From positions 296,170-338,354 of the forward strand of contig NMRA01000352.1 in NCBI GenBank assembly GCA_002633005.1: a stretch of 42,185 nucleotides of DNA, given 5' to 3'. This DNA is from Phoronis australis (taxonomy: Eukaryota > Phoronida > Phoronidae). Positions 9,283-21,016 of the stretch are shown in pieces (the stretch's first letter is position 1; the number at the start of each line of letters is the position of its first letter). The notes beneath the pieces were generated by a model that saw only the letters and a program-made list of their open reading frames with translations, was not told where the DNA came from and did no database searches. The position numbers were made by a program, and so were the translations under genes.

Positions 9283-12103
9283 GCACAAAACATGTATATT
9301 GGCTGAAAATACTTGTTGATATATTATATGTTCACCATCGTCTAGGAGTTACTAACTTTTCCCCACATCGTCTGCTCAAGTTGCTTGTGTCTGGGAATGA
9401 CGCCATCAGTCAAACTCGAGACCCATTGATAGATGATGCATTCAGGTTACCCGAGCAACACTTCCTTCCCACAGACCAGATGAACCCCCAACTCACAAGC
9501 ATCGACCTTTAAACATGGATTTCCGGCCAAACGCCAGACACGGTGCTGGACTAACAAGAAAGGGATAGGATCAAAAACAATACTTAAAAAAAACGTCGCC
9601 AGGAAAACGAAATCAGTTACAAAAACCAATTCTTACACGGGAAGGGGAAACCCCTCCCGACCTCCCCCCCACTCGGCACTACGCGCCTCGGATTCGCGCG
9701 AATCTCAAGCCCCCTTACTGAAACCGTAGATCTGCCACTGCGCACCCAATAAACCCGGAAACACGGCTCACTAGAGCTTCAATCTGGCACGGTGTAGATA
9801 CACCATGATGATACGAATAGCTGTCCGAGATATTGTTATACGTTTTACAATTGAGATGCTTTAGTCTAGGAAAACGGAATTCAGAGCACAATAACATCAA
9901 GGACAGCCTTGTGGTATGTCTTCATGTCGTTACAATTGTGTGTATGTTAATAAATTAAAATTAGTTTCAGGTGCTTCGTGCGAGGCCTGTAAACGTCTGG
10001 GGCAAAGGGTAACAGACCACGTGGCAAGGTTTTAAAACCAAACATTGAAGAAATCTGGCGATCTATAACCTCAACAGTTCTCTTAGGGCGTTGGGCCGGC
10101 TAGTAAGTAAAATTATCACCAAGTGGGACATTAGCAGTTAGTTTTTTCCAAAATGTCATCCGTGACCGATTAGTATACATGAAACAGTACCAATGGAAAC
10201 TCAACTACGTTCCCTCACTTTACCTTTACTTGTGACATTTTCTAATGACATATTTGAAACTGAACTCTTATTTCAATGAAAAGAAATTAAGGACTAAGTC
10301 ATTGATAATCGTTTCAGGAAAAGGTGCCTGACCGGCTAATTGGTCTAGTAGGTTTTAGTCTGTGTATCAAAGTAGAAACTTGACGTGGGGATGCTCATAA
10401 AGTAACATAAAAAGTCGACAAAAGCGTTGAAAATTTAGGGAACATAGTTGAGTCCCAATTGGGATTGTTTCAGTGCCACCGGCAGGTACTGGTTGTCTTC
10501 TTGATTGTAATTGTGTTTTATCCAACAAATTTCCATGACGATCCCTCGAGGAGCTAAGCAGATAGCAGTAGCGGACTTAGAGGGGAACATAAAATTCTCC
10601 CATATTCCAGTTGGCAGTTCGGGGGTGCGAATGTCTGACGGGCAAAATCCTGACTAAAATTCCCCCTGCCCCCCCAACTCAAAATCCTGGATCCGTCCCT
10701 AGAGGGGAACGTACATGTATTATAATCCAAAAACTAACTTGAACCAACTCTAGAAGTCAAAACTGTAGGCACTGATTGTGAGGTGGCGACTGTGAAATTT
10801 CCCTGACACTGAAAGCACAGAAACATTTTCCCTGAAGTGTGCAAGAGCTTTGGTGCGTGTCACAAATGTAACATTTTCATGCAGACGACCGAATTAATTT
10901 TCTTTGATGCAAGAGTGTGATGGAAGTAGATTACGTCACCCACGTGGATCAGACTGTTTTCTTTTCATTTTAATTATAAGTAGTACAGAAATGTGAAAAA
11001 TACAACCAAGTAATCTAAATGAAAACGATGTGGACACATTCGTAATTTCAGTCAATTTTTCGATGTTAGCTTCGCCTAATTGACCTATTGCAAGCTCCGC
11101 CGGCCGCCTCCTTGCGAAAAGTCACGTGACACCCGACAAACAAGCAAGATGTCAGAGGCAAATACACAGTCGCTAAACGACGTTCCTGGTGGAATTGGTG
11201 GGCGTTTTTTGCACTTTCCGAAAACACTTTGACAAAGACAGCAGGCGATATTCTTCAGCTGAGAATCGTACGTTCATGACATGGGAATTTGTTAAGCTGC
11301 GATGACGAAAAAAAGTGTTCGAGGAAAAGTATTTCGGAGCCAGCGAAAATCCGAACCCCACACGGGGTTCACCTTCACTTGAAAACTGACAAGGCCACTG
11401 ATCCGATACGTTCATGTAAAGCTGGGTATTTACCTTAAAGTCTAATTATCTGTATGATGCCATAGATTTTAGGATATTTCGAACAAAATCAGTGAAGATT
11501 CGCCGATATCCGGTAGGTCCAGGGCTGTGTCCAAAAGTCAAATTAACGCATGGAATTGGCCGTAATTCAGTGCACCATAAAGACATTTAAGTTAGGCTTC
11601 ATATTTTTTGTTGTTTCATTGCATAAAGGTAGTTTGAATTTAATTTTAAACGTAGCATGATCACTAAGCTGTGGTATGGTAACAAAAGATGACGCGTCTG
11701 GTGTAGTGGCAAAAAGTGGCCATTTAAAAAAAATAACTAAAAATGTTTTTTGAAGTCCTTCTCTCAAACTGCCCATGTGGTTCCAGTATCCGAAAATACT
11801 TACTACATAAATTCTTATTTTTGACACCCTTTCTTTATATTCCTTTCGCCTTTCTTGCCAAAAGCGATTTTTAACAGTAATTGACCCTTCTTTCTGAGCG
11901 TATGATTACCGGTTGTCATCGGTTATTTCCGTACCCACATTTCCGGCTCATCAGTTCAGAAACTTGTCCTGAACGCCGCCATTTTTTCCTTGTAACTGAA
12001 TGTGCTATGGCTTGCTCGAAAAGTCTTCATTATTTTGTTTTATTAGTAATATATCGTGATTCGTTTGCATATGTAGTGTATTTATAGTTTGTAGTTAGTG
12101 GTC
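9283..12103. other. Intergenic, no supported gene
   Basis: Several frames of 60-86 codons exist on the minus strand, but none has family resemblance or convincing exon borders. A candidate promoter/start is listed at 11121-11151. Confidence 0.4.
11121..11151 (+). promoter_or_regulatory. Palindromic E-box with possible first exon start
   Basis: GTCACGTGAC (11121-11130), a full palindromic USF/MITF/TFEB-type E-box, follows a CpG-rich stretch (CCGCCGGCCGCCTCC). An ATG at 11149 in the context AGCAAGATG opens MSEANTQSLNDVPGGIGG before a stop at 11230. It could be a first exon of an unseen plus-strand gene. Confidence 0.2.
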
Positions 12104-12163
12104 NNNNNNNNNNNNNNNNNNNNNNNNNNNNNNNNNNNNNNNNNNNNNNNNNNNNNNNNNNNN
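12104..12163. other. Assembly gap
   Basis: 60 consecutive N. Any ORF crossing it is meaningless. Confidence 0.99.
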
Positions 12164-15100
12164 CCCCCCATTCTTTTAGGCTTGGTGCGCTCATACAAAG
12201 TCTGGGAAAATCTCTATTGAAAGCCAACAACTTTGCACAGTTCGCCAGAAGTACCCAAGTTCTAAATAAACCTCGTTTGAGAGAGCGCTGTGGCCAGCGA
12301 CCAGTTAGGCCTAAGAGTAGCCTTGGCGCAAAGCTGTATAGGCCAACTAACAAGCTGTATTTTGGCGATAGTCTTCACTGGTAGCTGGTGACTGAGGCTA
12401 ACTGAGGTCTGCCGCGGCAGTGTGACACAGGACTAACCAGCCCGTTATTTCATGCAAGTGTCTGAAACTACCCTTGAATATATGCAGCATTTATGATTTG
12501 ACCATTTTACTTCAACAAAACAGCTTGCAACCGCATGCATTTACCGTTCGCCAGTGTCTGGTCTCGATCCGCACCGGGTCCAATAGGCTGCGGCCCCGAG
12601 TCTGGCAAAATAAATTCTGTAAAAATTTATTCGCCACATTTCTTCAGCAATTTTCTTTTTTCGAGTATGGATCGTGTATTAGTTATGGGGTAGGTACTTC
12701 TTGGATCCTTATAACATCTTCTATCCATGTAATAAGGGTTAACAACGCGTGAGAGAAGGACTTTAAAGCTTCATAAATCCACGTACCGTGTTTGAACAAC
12801 TACAAAATGAGCTCTCCTTAACTCTTCAGGCTTATACTAGAAGTTCTCATGAAAAAGTAATTCAACTGTTTATTGTTTGTGACAACAGCTCGAACGAAGC
12901 TTTGAGTTCAGTAATTTAGTGCCCTCCCAGCATGTGCCGATCGAATCTATCAATTTTAGTGAGAAGTTCACGCCAGCCTACGGGTATATGAATAACAAAA
13001 ACTGTACCTGTGCTACGAAACAGAGCGATGCCCATTATAGGTCGAAATAAATGAAAAATAATAAAAAATGTCCTTAAAAACAACTTTCCGGGAACTACCG
13101 CTAGACTAGTGCTGGGTCCAGCTGGATGCCGAGACAGAGGCCCCCACACGAGTGAAATTCCGGAGTCAAAATCAGATAGGCCTACAGTATAGCCACCAAA
13201 CTGAAAAGTACGTATCATGGAATAAATATATTTGTGTTAAAACTTCGAGTAATCCAGCAACATTGTTAAGTTTAGCTGCTCGTGTCGTGTGCCGGCCGTT
13301 CACAGTTTGATCCATCGTTTACTCAGTCGACAGTTTTCGCCTTAGAGAATGCCCAAAAATGACAGGATATTCTTCTCTAGCCGTATAACGGCAGTCAGAA
13401 CTACACACGCCATATCAATACCGTTTCATCATTTTTATCGCACAATTTTTTGAGCTAAAGACTAAAATAAGATTTATCGACAACGACATTTTTGTCGGGT
13501 AAAATGGCGGCTTGGAAACGCAGACGAAGTTGTGTCGAGAATGCTGCGTTCTGATTGGTTAATTAAGCCGTCAGTCATAAGCCCGGCGATAGATCAATTG
13601 AGAGGCGACCACCCAAAAATCGAAATGCGAACGCTGGACGATTATTTCACTGCAGCAGGGATGGACACAAGAATGAAGAGAAAATGAGTAAGCAATACCT
13701 CCAAAGTGAAATAAATAAACTTATCCCCGACGGAGCTGGTGAGCCGAGTCACTTAAAAATCAGGTAACAACTCCTAGGATCTGTGTGTGGACTTTTTCAG
13801 TCCTTTTCTGCATTGCTAATATTTATTTTTCTGGCCTCTTTCCACCTAAATGACTAGCAACCGCCACTATACTTTAAGCCTATTTGTCCTAAAATAAAAA
13901 TGTTACCTATACCAAGTAGCCAAAAAGAACGGTTTCGTTCCAAGAGAAAGTGGACAAATATTATAGAATTTAAATATTATTGGTTTTTATTGTTATACAA
14001 TGTTTCATATTAGGCCTATACCAATGCAAAATGTTTCACGAATACGAAACATTCGGTTTCACTTGGATTGTAACGTCTCGTGTTTATTTTTCAAGTAATA
14101 ACATCTAGATGGATGACGAACTTTCAGTGGGGCGACCGTTATTCCACCCTCCTTGAAATCTAGGTGGATCTGCCACGGGAACAAATTTCCAACTTCGATT
14201 CAAAGAATTCACTAAACAGAATCTAGTCGAAGCCGCCGCTCAGTACGTGTTACAGACCAAGTAGACCTCCGCTAACGCAATATCAAACTTGCATCTGCCC
14301 TCAGGTCAGCGAAATCAGAGCAGGTGACTTCGAGTGTCAGACTGCGGTTTATACTATATTGAAAAAGGTCACTATAGCTTTTTTACGAACGACCAGTACT
14401 TCGCAAGCATGTACTCGGGTACATAAGCCTACTATCTTATCCTAGTGAAATGGTGGTCACGAGTCTTGCTCAGTTACATACGCCGTGACTCGGGGTCTTG
14501 TGTCCTCCGATCTGCTGGTAGCAATGAAACGTTGTAGGTACGTGTGTTATGTGGACTCTCGGATGAACCGGGAAAGTTGCTCTAGAGCAAGTTCCAGAGT
14601 AAATTGTTCTAAGGTTGCTCGAAGTGTCGACATGGCTTTTGTTCGTGCTTCGTATGTCACAAAAGTCTATTTAGGCACATTGTTAATCTACATGTATCTT
14701 GGAAAATAGTAAATATCTTCTAGTACAAATGAAACTGATATAAACTCGAAGTACGTAGACTCGCCTGTTATCCGAGGGGCAACATGGAGCACGGTCACGT
14801 CCCTGAGCGCAACGAAAGCGGAATTCAGAATCGTATCCGACATCACTAATTTGTGTCTTCAATTCCCTGTGTTACGGTATTGAAAGTTCCTGGCAATGGG
14901 GAAAACCCAAGTAAACACGCCCGCTAGTTGTCACTGCAGTTCTTGAAGCAATGTTCGCCAATGGATTTCGCCAGGGGAGAAATGTATGCTCATTGTTGTC
15001 GCCCTCTCTACGACATCTAGGGTTACCGAACGACACAGCTTGTGAAACAGTCATAGACTCGATCAGCTCATCAATTAAAAAAGAACACGGCTAACGGACC

Positions 15101-17067
15101 GCTAAGCACGACTCACCTAGCCCCGAAAATGGGATCGGACTCCGGGACAAAACAAGTCATATAATATGTCTCAAAGTTATCCGGATTAGCAGTCACAAAC
15201 ACGGCTCCCTGACCCTCAACGCGCGGTACACATACATGGAGAGGACGCTTTCGATCGTAGTGCCTCTGGAGTACGTCCGAGGACGTGTTTGTTCAGTGGG
15301 TGCGTGACTTTTGCTTTGCGAGTAAAACATCGCTTTTGGCGGTCGTTGTGAGCCGTGTGTCGCAGTTGATGAGTCGTGTTTGTGAGTCGGTAAACTGAGT
15401 TTGTTTCTCAGGTTCGTGCGACAGCTGTTTTGTTAGGGTAGCCTGACACCCATCAACCAATCCCGTTACGCTTATTGTTCTCTATTATGCTATTCTGTTG
15501 ACAACATAGTCAGCCACTGTGACTCGATTTGACTATAGAAATGGATATGTACAGTCACATCACATTTTGAAAAATTTTGCATGTCTTGGATTTTTCCCGA
15601 TTCAGGTAACGGGCACGACGACTTGTCACTTGATTTTTTTACAAAATTATGTCTGGGTTACTCGGTGTGCTCCGACAGCCGTCGCACCCATTATATGCTC
15701 CGAGGGGTGTTGAGAAGGAATAAGATTGACCAAGTCCATAACCTTGAAATAATTTTGCGCGTCCTTAGTAATTTGTAGGGATACATAAATGTAGTCTAAT
15801 CATTATTATTGTTTTTAAATTTGGCATTTTTAAAATTTCATTTAAGTGACTAAGTCTAAAACGCCAAAATAATGCCATACTAAACAAGCGAACTGGTGTC
15901 TAGTTTCCATTTTCAGTTTCAGCCTACATTCATTTATCCAAAAAACATATCCTTTATGGAATACAAAGGTAGTATTTTCCTAAATGCTAGATCACTGCTG
16001 AATTGGGCGGAAACCGTAAATACTGCGCCATTCCCCACACAGACAATACAGTGCTTGGTAAAATTAGTGAGAAACATGAGAGAAGACCAACAAATTTTTT
16101 GGAAATGTGTTGTGATTGTGTATTTCTTTTCCTGTTTGTGGGTCCACTAAAATCACGTCATATTGGAAGCAGACACGCCATCACTAAGAGCATTTACTAG
16201 GCTCATGCGCTTTCAGTCGAAGATGGGTCTTTTTCTGAGCACGCGTTTACACACGAACCAATGAGTAAAGCCATGATTGAATTAATGCTCTGGGGATATT
16301 GTATCATTAAAAAATACCCAGGTTGTTCTTTGGCTCTCTGGATGAAATAAAGATTCTTGCCAATGATATACGCTTGCTCAGTAAGTCCAGACATTCTGTT
16401 TGTGTACGTGGGTATTCTTGTAGAATAGTCCACGCCTACACTTGTGTTTGGTTTTCAGTTAGAAATTATAGGCTGGTGCTGCCGTCTATTGGTAGTTAAC
16501 AAAAAAATTTCACCCCTAAAAGGCGTACCCGAAAGATCGCTTCAGAAAGAAATTTGCATGAACCGGATTTTAGTAAGCGTTTAGTGATCATTAAAAAAAT
16601 TCTGCTCATGCAGTCGGATGTCTAAATTCAATCGTGCCTTTTTACCCAGTAATTCGAGCTTTTAAACTGAGATGTAACTTTTGCGTTTGCGACGATGAAG
16701 ATTCTACGGGTTCAAAAAACTCATTGCTCATTCTCATTTTTGTTGATAGAATGACAAAACATGTTTCCACCATCGATTTAACATTATTCTTGCACATGGC
16801 GTGCATTTACGCGTAGCCTTAAAAAAGTAAATTGTTTCCGAAAGAAAACCTCATTTCCATCGTGTGTTTTCAAGAAAAAATAGTCGCTCTGGGTGATCTT
16901 TCTGACATTATTTGAACTTAATTCAGGCTTTGGTTTAATGAAAATCGAAAACTAAATAACTTTAAACACAAAACGATCAGCTGACATTATGCGGAAGGTG
17001 TGAAATCTGCGAGCCAAAGTGTAGTCACTTTTTGGAATATCGGCCCTTCGGACTCTTGGTACTCCGG
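12164..17067. other. Intergenic, no supported gene
   Basis: I saw no homology, no exon series and no RNA gene. ORFs of 60-100 codons are consistent with chance. Confidence 0.45.
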
Positions 17068-17319
17068 CTGGCTTGGAATGACCAGTGACAAAAAAGAGGA
17101 AAATGTCCATGTAATGTATCGTTCCACAAATAAATAGGCTTGTGTGACAGAAATACTTTTTGTGTTGTAAAATTTAACTGAAATAAACGTTTTTGCGTGA
17201 ATAAAGTCAAAATAAAGATCGGATAAAGGAGACTAAAAAAGGAAACTGGAAATCAAATAAAAGAAAATCGAAACCAGAAAAGAGGAAATCCTCTTAAAAG
17301 AGGAAAACTCCAAGTCCTG
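17068..17319 (-). mobile_element. Non-autonomous hAT-like element, copy A
   Basis: Read on the minus strand it starts CAGGACTTGGAGTTTTCCTC and ends near CATTCCAAGCC. It matches the plus-strand copy at 35419-35648 through TTTCGATTTTCTTTTATTTG, AGTTAAATTTTACAACACAA and TATTTCTGTCACACAAGCC. Ends share the CAGGRCTTGG word with the element at 22266. Confidence 0.6.
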
Positions 17320-17746
17320 ATAACCTACGCGAATCTTGAGAAATTGGCGTACGTCTGATGTGTTTTACTTCCAAGAGAAAATAGGAAAAAACGAGTCACA
17401 CAACACAGGCCCGTTGCCCGGGGAGGTGGTTCGGGAGGCTCAATCGAACCCTCCGCGGAAAAAGTCCAGCCCCAGCTTATCCGTTAAAGCTAGGATAGAG
17501 AGACAACAACACCAAGAAAATTGTTGCAGTTACTGATTCTACTAACTATAAAATTAGTAGTTATTTTAAATTTGCTTCTGATTGAAAGCGCTTCATGTAA
17601 TCGTCGGGCCGTACCCGTCCCAACATCGTCCGAGTGGTGTTTGCGCAGATGACAGGATCGTGCAGACGATTAGAGGATGTTTCACGTAAGTCATTGGCAT
17701 TGAACGTGCGTGGTTCCTACAGCATTATCGCCGATATCATCGTAGG

Positions 17747-18234
17747 CCAAATGGGTAAACGTTACGCCATTAAATCACGTGAGTAAGTTAATTCTTGCTT
17801 GAGGTGTACAGTATTTGCGGCGTAAAGTAATTACTTATACGGCGTAAAGCAATTAGTTATGACGTAAACTAATTATTTGCGGCATAAAGTAATTATTGGG
17901 GGAGTAAAGTAATTATTTACCAGCTAAAGTAATCATTACAATAAGGCGTAAAGTAATTACGCTAAAAGTTACTTTACGGCGCAAATAATTACTTTATGCC
18001 GTGAAGTTACTTTAAGTCGCAAATAATTACTTTACGCCGTAAAAAGTTACGTTACACTCCAACTAAGTACTCTACGTTGCAAGTAACTGCTTTACGCCGT
18101 AAGTAATTACTTTACACCTCAAATAATTTCCTTACTCCGCAAATAATTAGTTTACGCCGCAAATAAGTACTTTACGCATATAGCAAGAATCATTTTACGC
18201 ACGTAATTTAACGGCGTAACGTTCACCCATTTGG
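17747..18234. mobile_element. 488-bp palindromic MITE filled with a TAATTA minisatellite
   Basis: Left arm CCAAATGGGTAAACGTTACG, then CCATTAAATCACGTG and ATTCTTGCT. Read inward, the right arm is CCAAATGGGTGAACGTTACG, then CCGTTAAATTACGTG and ATTCTTGCT. Between the arms, about seven units like GCGGCGTAAAGTAATTATT run forward to about 17955 and about ten run inverted to 18180. Most units hold the palindromic core AAGTAATTACTT. The target duplication is unclear. Confidence 0.75.
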
Positions 18235-19044
18235 TCAACGAAACACCATAAGGTAAAAAGGGAGTCTAGAGGTAAATGTCTATAACTAGATAGGCTATAA
18301 AGTAGCGAAATAGCTCCTAAAAAGTAGTGTGGTGTGAATGCCTTAAAATCGATCAAGAAACAAAACAGCAGAAAATATGTATCTCCTATTTTGGTATACT
18401 TGATAGCATAGGCATTTTCAAATTTCGAATTGAAGGTGATCGTCAAATGATTGTTGTTCATCCAGTGGCTACTTAAATTGTGGATTAACATGCATGCTCA
18501 TCTTTTAAATCCATTCACTCTGACAGTAAGTTCACTATAGGCAGTCCTCGGTATTCAAAAACCAGCCATTTAACTACCGTGTGTTCCTGCACAGAGAAAG
18601 CTCCGACGAGCATGCTCACAATACTAGGGAAAAGTAGGTCAATCATTTGAGCACGCCCGTTTGGTGGAAGGTAACGCGACCATATTACATATCCGAATTT
18701 GTGTCCTTTACGAGCATCTTCATTTCCGTATCATCTCAGGAACATAGATCTGAGAGTCATCGTCGTGTATACAGATTTCCCTTCCCCCCTCATTAAGCTG
18801 AGACAACAAGGGCCTTACTGAAAACTCTACAGTGTCGACTTTTGCAAAATATCAAAGGTCCATTGTTCTAGAAATTCGAACCACTTTCCGCGCAGTGCTG
18901 GCTACGGGCCTGCAGTGATAACTGAGTACAAGTCCATGTTTTCAAAAATGACCATCATACGTTTGAAACTGCAGTGGATCACGATTGGCATGAAAATAAG
19001 TTGAACATGAGATTAGAGCGCTTATTAAATTTCAGTACCCAAGT

Positions 19045-19112
19045 GTCATTATTGTTATTGATATTGTTATTATTATTATTGATATTATTATTATCATCAT
19101 TATTATTATACC
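19045..19112 (+). repeat. ATT/GATATT microsatellite
   Basis: Interrupted runs of ATT with GATATT and ATC variants. Confidence 0.85.
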
Positions 19113-19748
19113 ATAATTATCATCAAATGTTATTTCTTCATTTGCAAACTTTCTTAATTCAAATTCCAAACAGGTTACTTCAACTGATGCTCCAAACCTC
19201 AGCTTCCCACGTCCAACCGGCAAAATCGGGTGTTCTAAGTCAATGATGAGGGACACCACAGTTTCTGGCTGTAAAAACCAAATTTGTTATCATGGCAAGG
19301 GAAATTTTGGTACAGATTTTTCAATTATTTCAATAATCATGTGAAAAGGAATGGAATGTACATATAAAATTTCAGACTAGGCATCCTCATTTTCAGGTAA
19401 ACTGAACCATTACACGCACCATCCATTTGTTATACCACTGCGACTATTATCTGGGTATTAAGGCCCATGTTCGTTCAGTGGTGGCGCTAAAATAATTATC
19501 TTACACGTTCAGCCCATGATATGCAAAAAACAGCAGCTTGGATACCTTGAAAATTCTCCCAGGGCTTCCAGCAAAGCCAAGATAGTACGCAGCACAACCT
19601 ATTGAACACAACATAAATCATGCTACATGTATAAGATCGAGATATTCACCAAATAATTCTGTGATTGCTCAGCCCGTGTCTAGGTCTCAAAAATGAACAG
19701 TTCACCCAGATAACATAAAGAAGTAGTGGCTGCAGATATGTTCAAACT

Positions 19749-19977
19749 TTTATTAAAAAAATAAGTCAAGATTCTCAACAATAAATATAAATAACAAAGA
19801 CTCAATGAGAGTACTATAAGCCAACTCTAACTTCTGATTTAGAACAGTTTTCACACCAGCTATACCCAAAATTAGGTAGGAGACCTGCCATCTGTTTGAA
19901 TTCCATCAATTTTTTTCTTCGCATTTGCAACAGAACGAAGCAAATGTCTATGTTTTGTGCTTTCTCGGGTTTTTATT
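19749..19977 (-). terminator. Candidate TMEM237 polyadenylation signals
   Basis: Minus-strand AATAAA hexamers are seen as TTTATT at 19972-19977 and 19749-19754. They would give 3' UTRs of about 0.8 and 1 kb. The sequence is AT-rich, so chance hexamers are expected and no choice can be made. Confidence 0.3.
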
Positions 19978-20764
19978 TCTGGTTGACGCCCACTGAATGC
20001 ATAAATAATTATTACCCATCTCCCCATTTTTCCACCAGCTGCACTTAATGAGGAATACAAGCCCATATTTTACATACACTGAGTAGAACTTACAAAATGC
20101 TAAAAATAAACTACCGATAAAAAAATTCCACCACCAACAGTCCTACCAGGAATTTTCAAGGAGTTTCAGGTGAACCCTTGACCAAATTGAGCAGCGGTTC
20201 TTTCAGTGGTTGCAATTTTTTTGTCGGTGGCTGAAGGTCACGGAATTGGGTCATCTTAAACTACCTTTGTTTCCTCTGCCTACCCTCACACAGTCAATAG
20301 GAAGATATTTCATTCTCCACTTCTCAATGTAAAGATACACTCGAAAATGTTTTGACTTTGGTCAGTAGGTAAAATATTAATTTAGGCCTAATCTTACCAA
20401 AATTTGTAGTACCTATATATTGACGAAGAAACTTAATTCTTGATTTGCAATAAAAATGGTGTCAACTTGTTCCTTTCTCAGATGAGAAGTGATTTTTGGT
20501 CGGGCAAAGAACTGACAAATTGTTATTGCTCAATACAATGCTTGGCCAATAAAATAACACACCACAACTAAATGAGCTTGAAGGGTTGGACTGCTCTCAA
20601 GCAATAGCGAACTGTTAGTTATTCTAAGCCCAAATATAACGTCTATTTTGACTTATGAATAATTTGAGATCAATTTCATAACAGCAAGTGGTTTAAATCA
20701 AAAGTTGATCTGATGTTGTTATAGCTGCTTTCATGCTTCGAACATGATGAAGGTCTTGTTTGAT

Positions 20765-21016
20765 TTATACCGAAATATGTGCATAAGGATCGTTCACAGT
20801 GGTCTTTGTCTTATAAACGCCCGGAGGGTGACACTTGGCGACCAGCTCTTGTATTCCAGGCACCTCATCACCAATGAAATTTTCATCCGATTGCTGTAAA
20901 TTCTTTGTCAACCGATCGGTGGCAGGACGAAGAGAGATGATGAACCAGCCAAGTAATGCACCTGCAGCACGGACTGCGTTCAGCGCCCTCCATTGACTGA
21001 GAATGGTGGTGGTGGT
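20765..21016 (-). CDS. TMEM237: TMEM237 terminal coding exon (TM4 and tail)
   Basis: Acceptor TTATTGCAG|ACC. It encodes ILSQWRALNAVRAAGALLGW, FIISLRP (TM4) and a polar C-terminal tail of about 50 residues ending YAHISV and TAA at 20765-20767. Position and content match the last exon of the family; the tail is longer than in human. Confidence 0.82.
   Translation of the reverse strand, partial: TTTTILSQWRALNAVRAAGALLGWFIISLRPATDRLTKNLQQSDENFIGDEVPGIQELVAKCHPPGVYKTKTTVNDPYAHISV

Larger units (their letters stand above)
18235..20764. other. TMEM237 downstream region
   Basis: Probable TMEM237 3' UTR near 20.7 kb, then intergenic sequence. It contains an (ATT)n-rich microsatellite at 19045-19112. 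No second gene is supported. Confidence 0.45.

Noticed and set aside
12030-12353. 107-codon minus-strand frame
   Set aside because: It crosses the N gap and has no family resemblance.
12916-13218. 100-codon minus-strand frame
   Set aside because: No recognisable motif, no exon borders; length is plausible by chance over 42 kb.
17747-18234. CRISPR-like array
   Set aside because: Units are variable, contiguous and inverted halfway, without spacers; it is a eukaryotic palindromic repeat.
19872-20066. Minus frame LYSSLSAAGGKMGRWVIIIY
   Set aside because: Looked briefly like a membrane exon, but lies in the likely TMEM237 3' UTR and lacks good borders.
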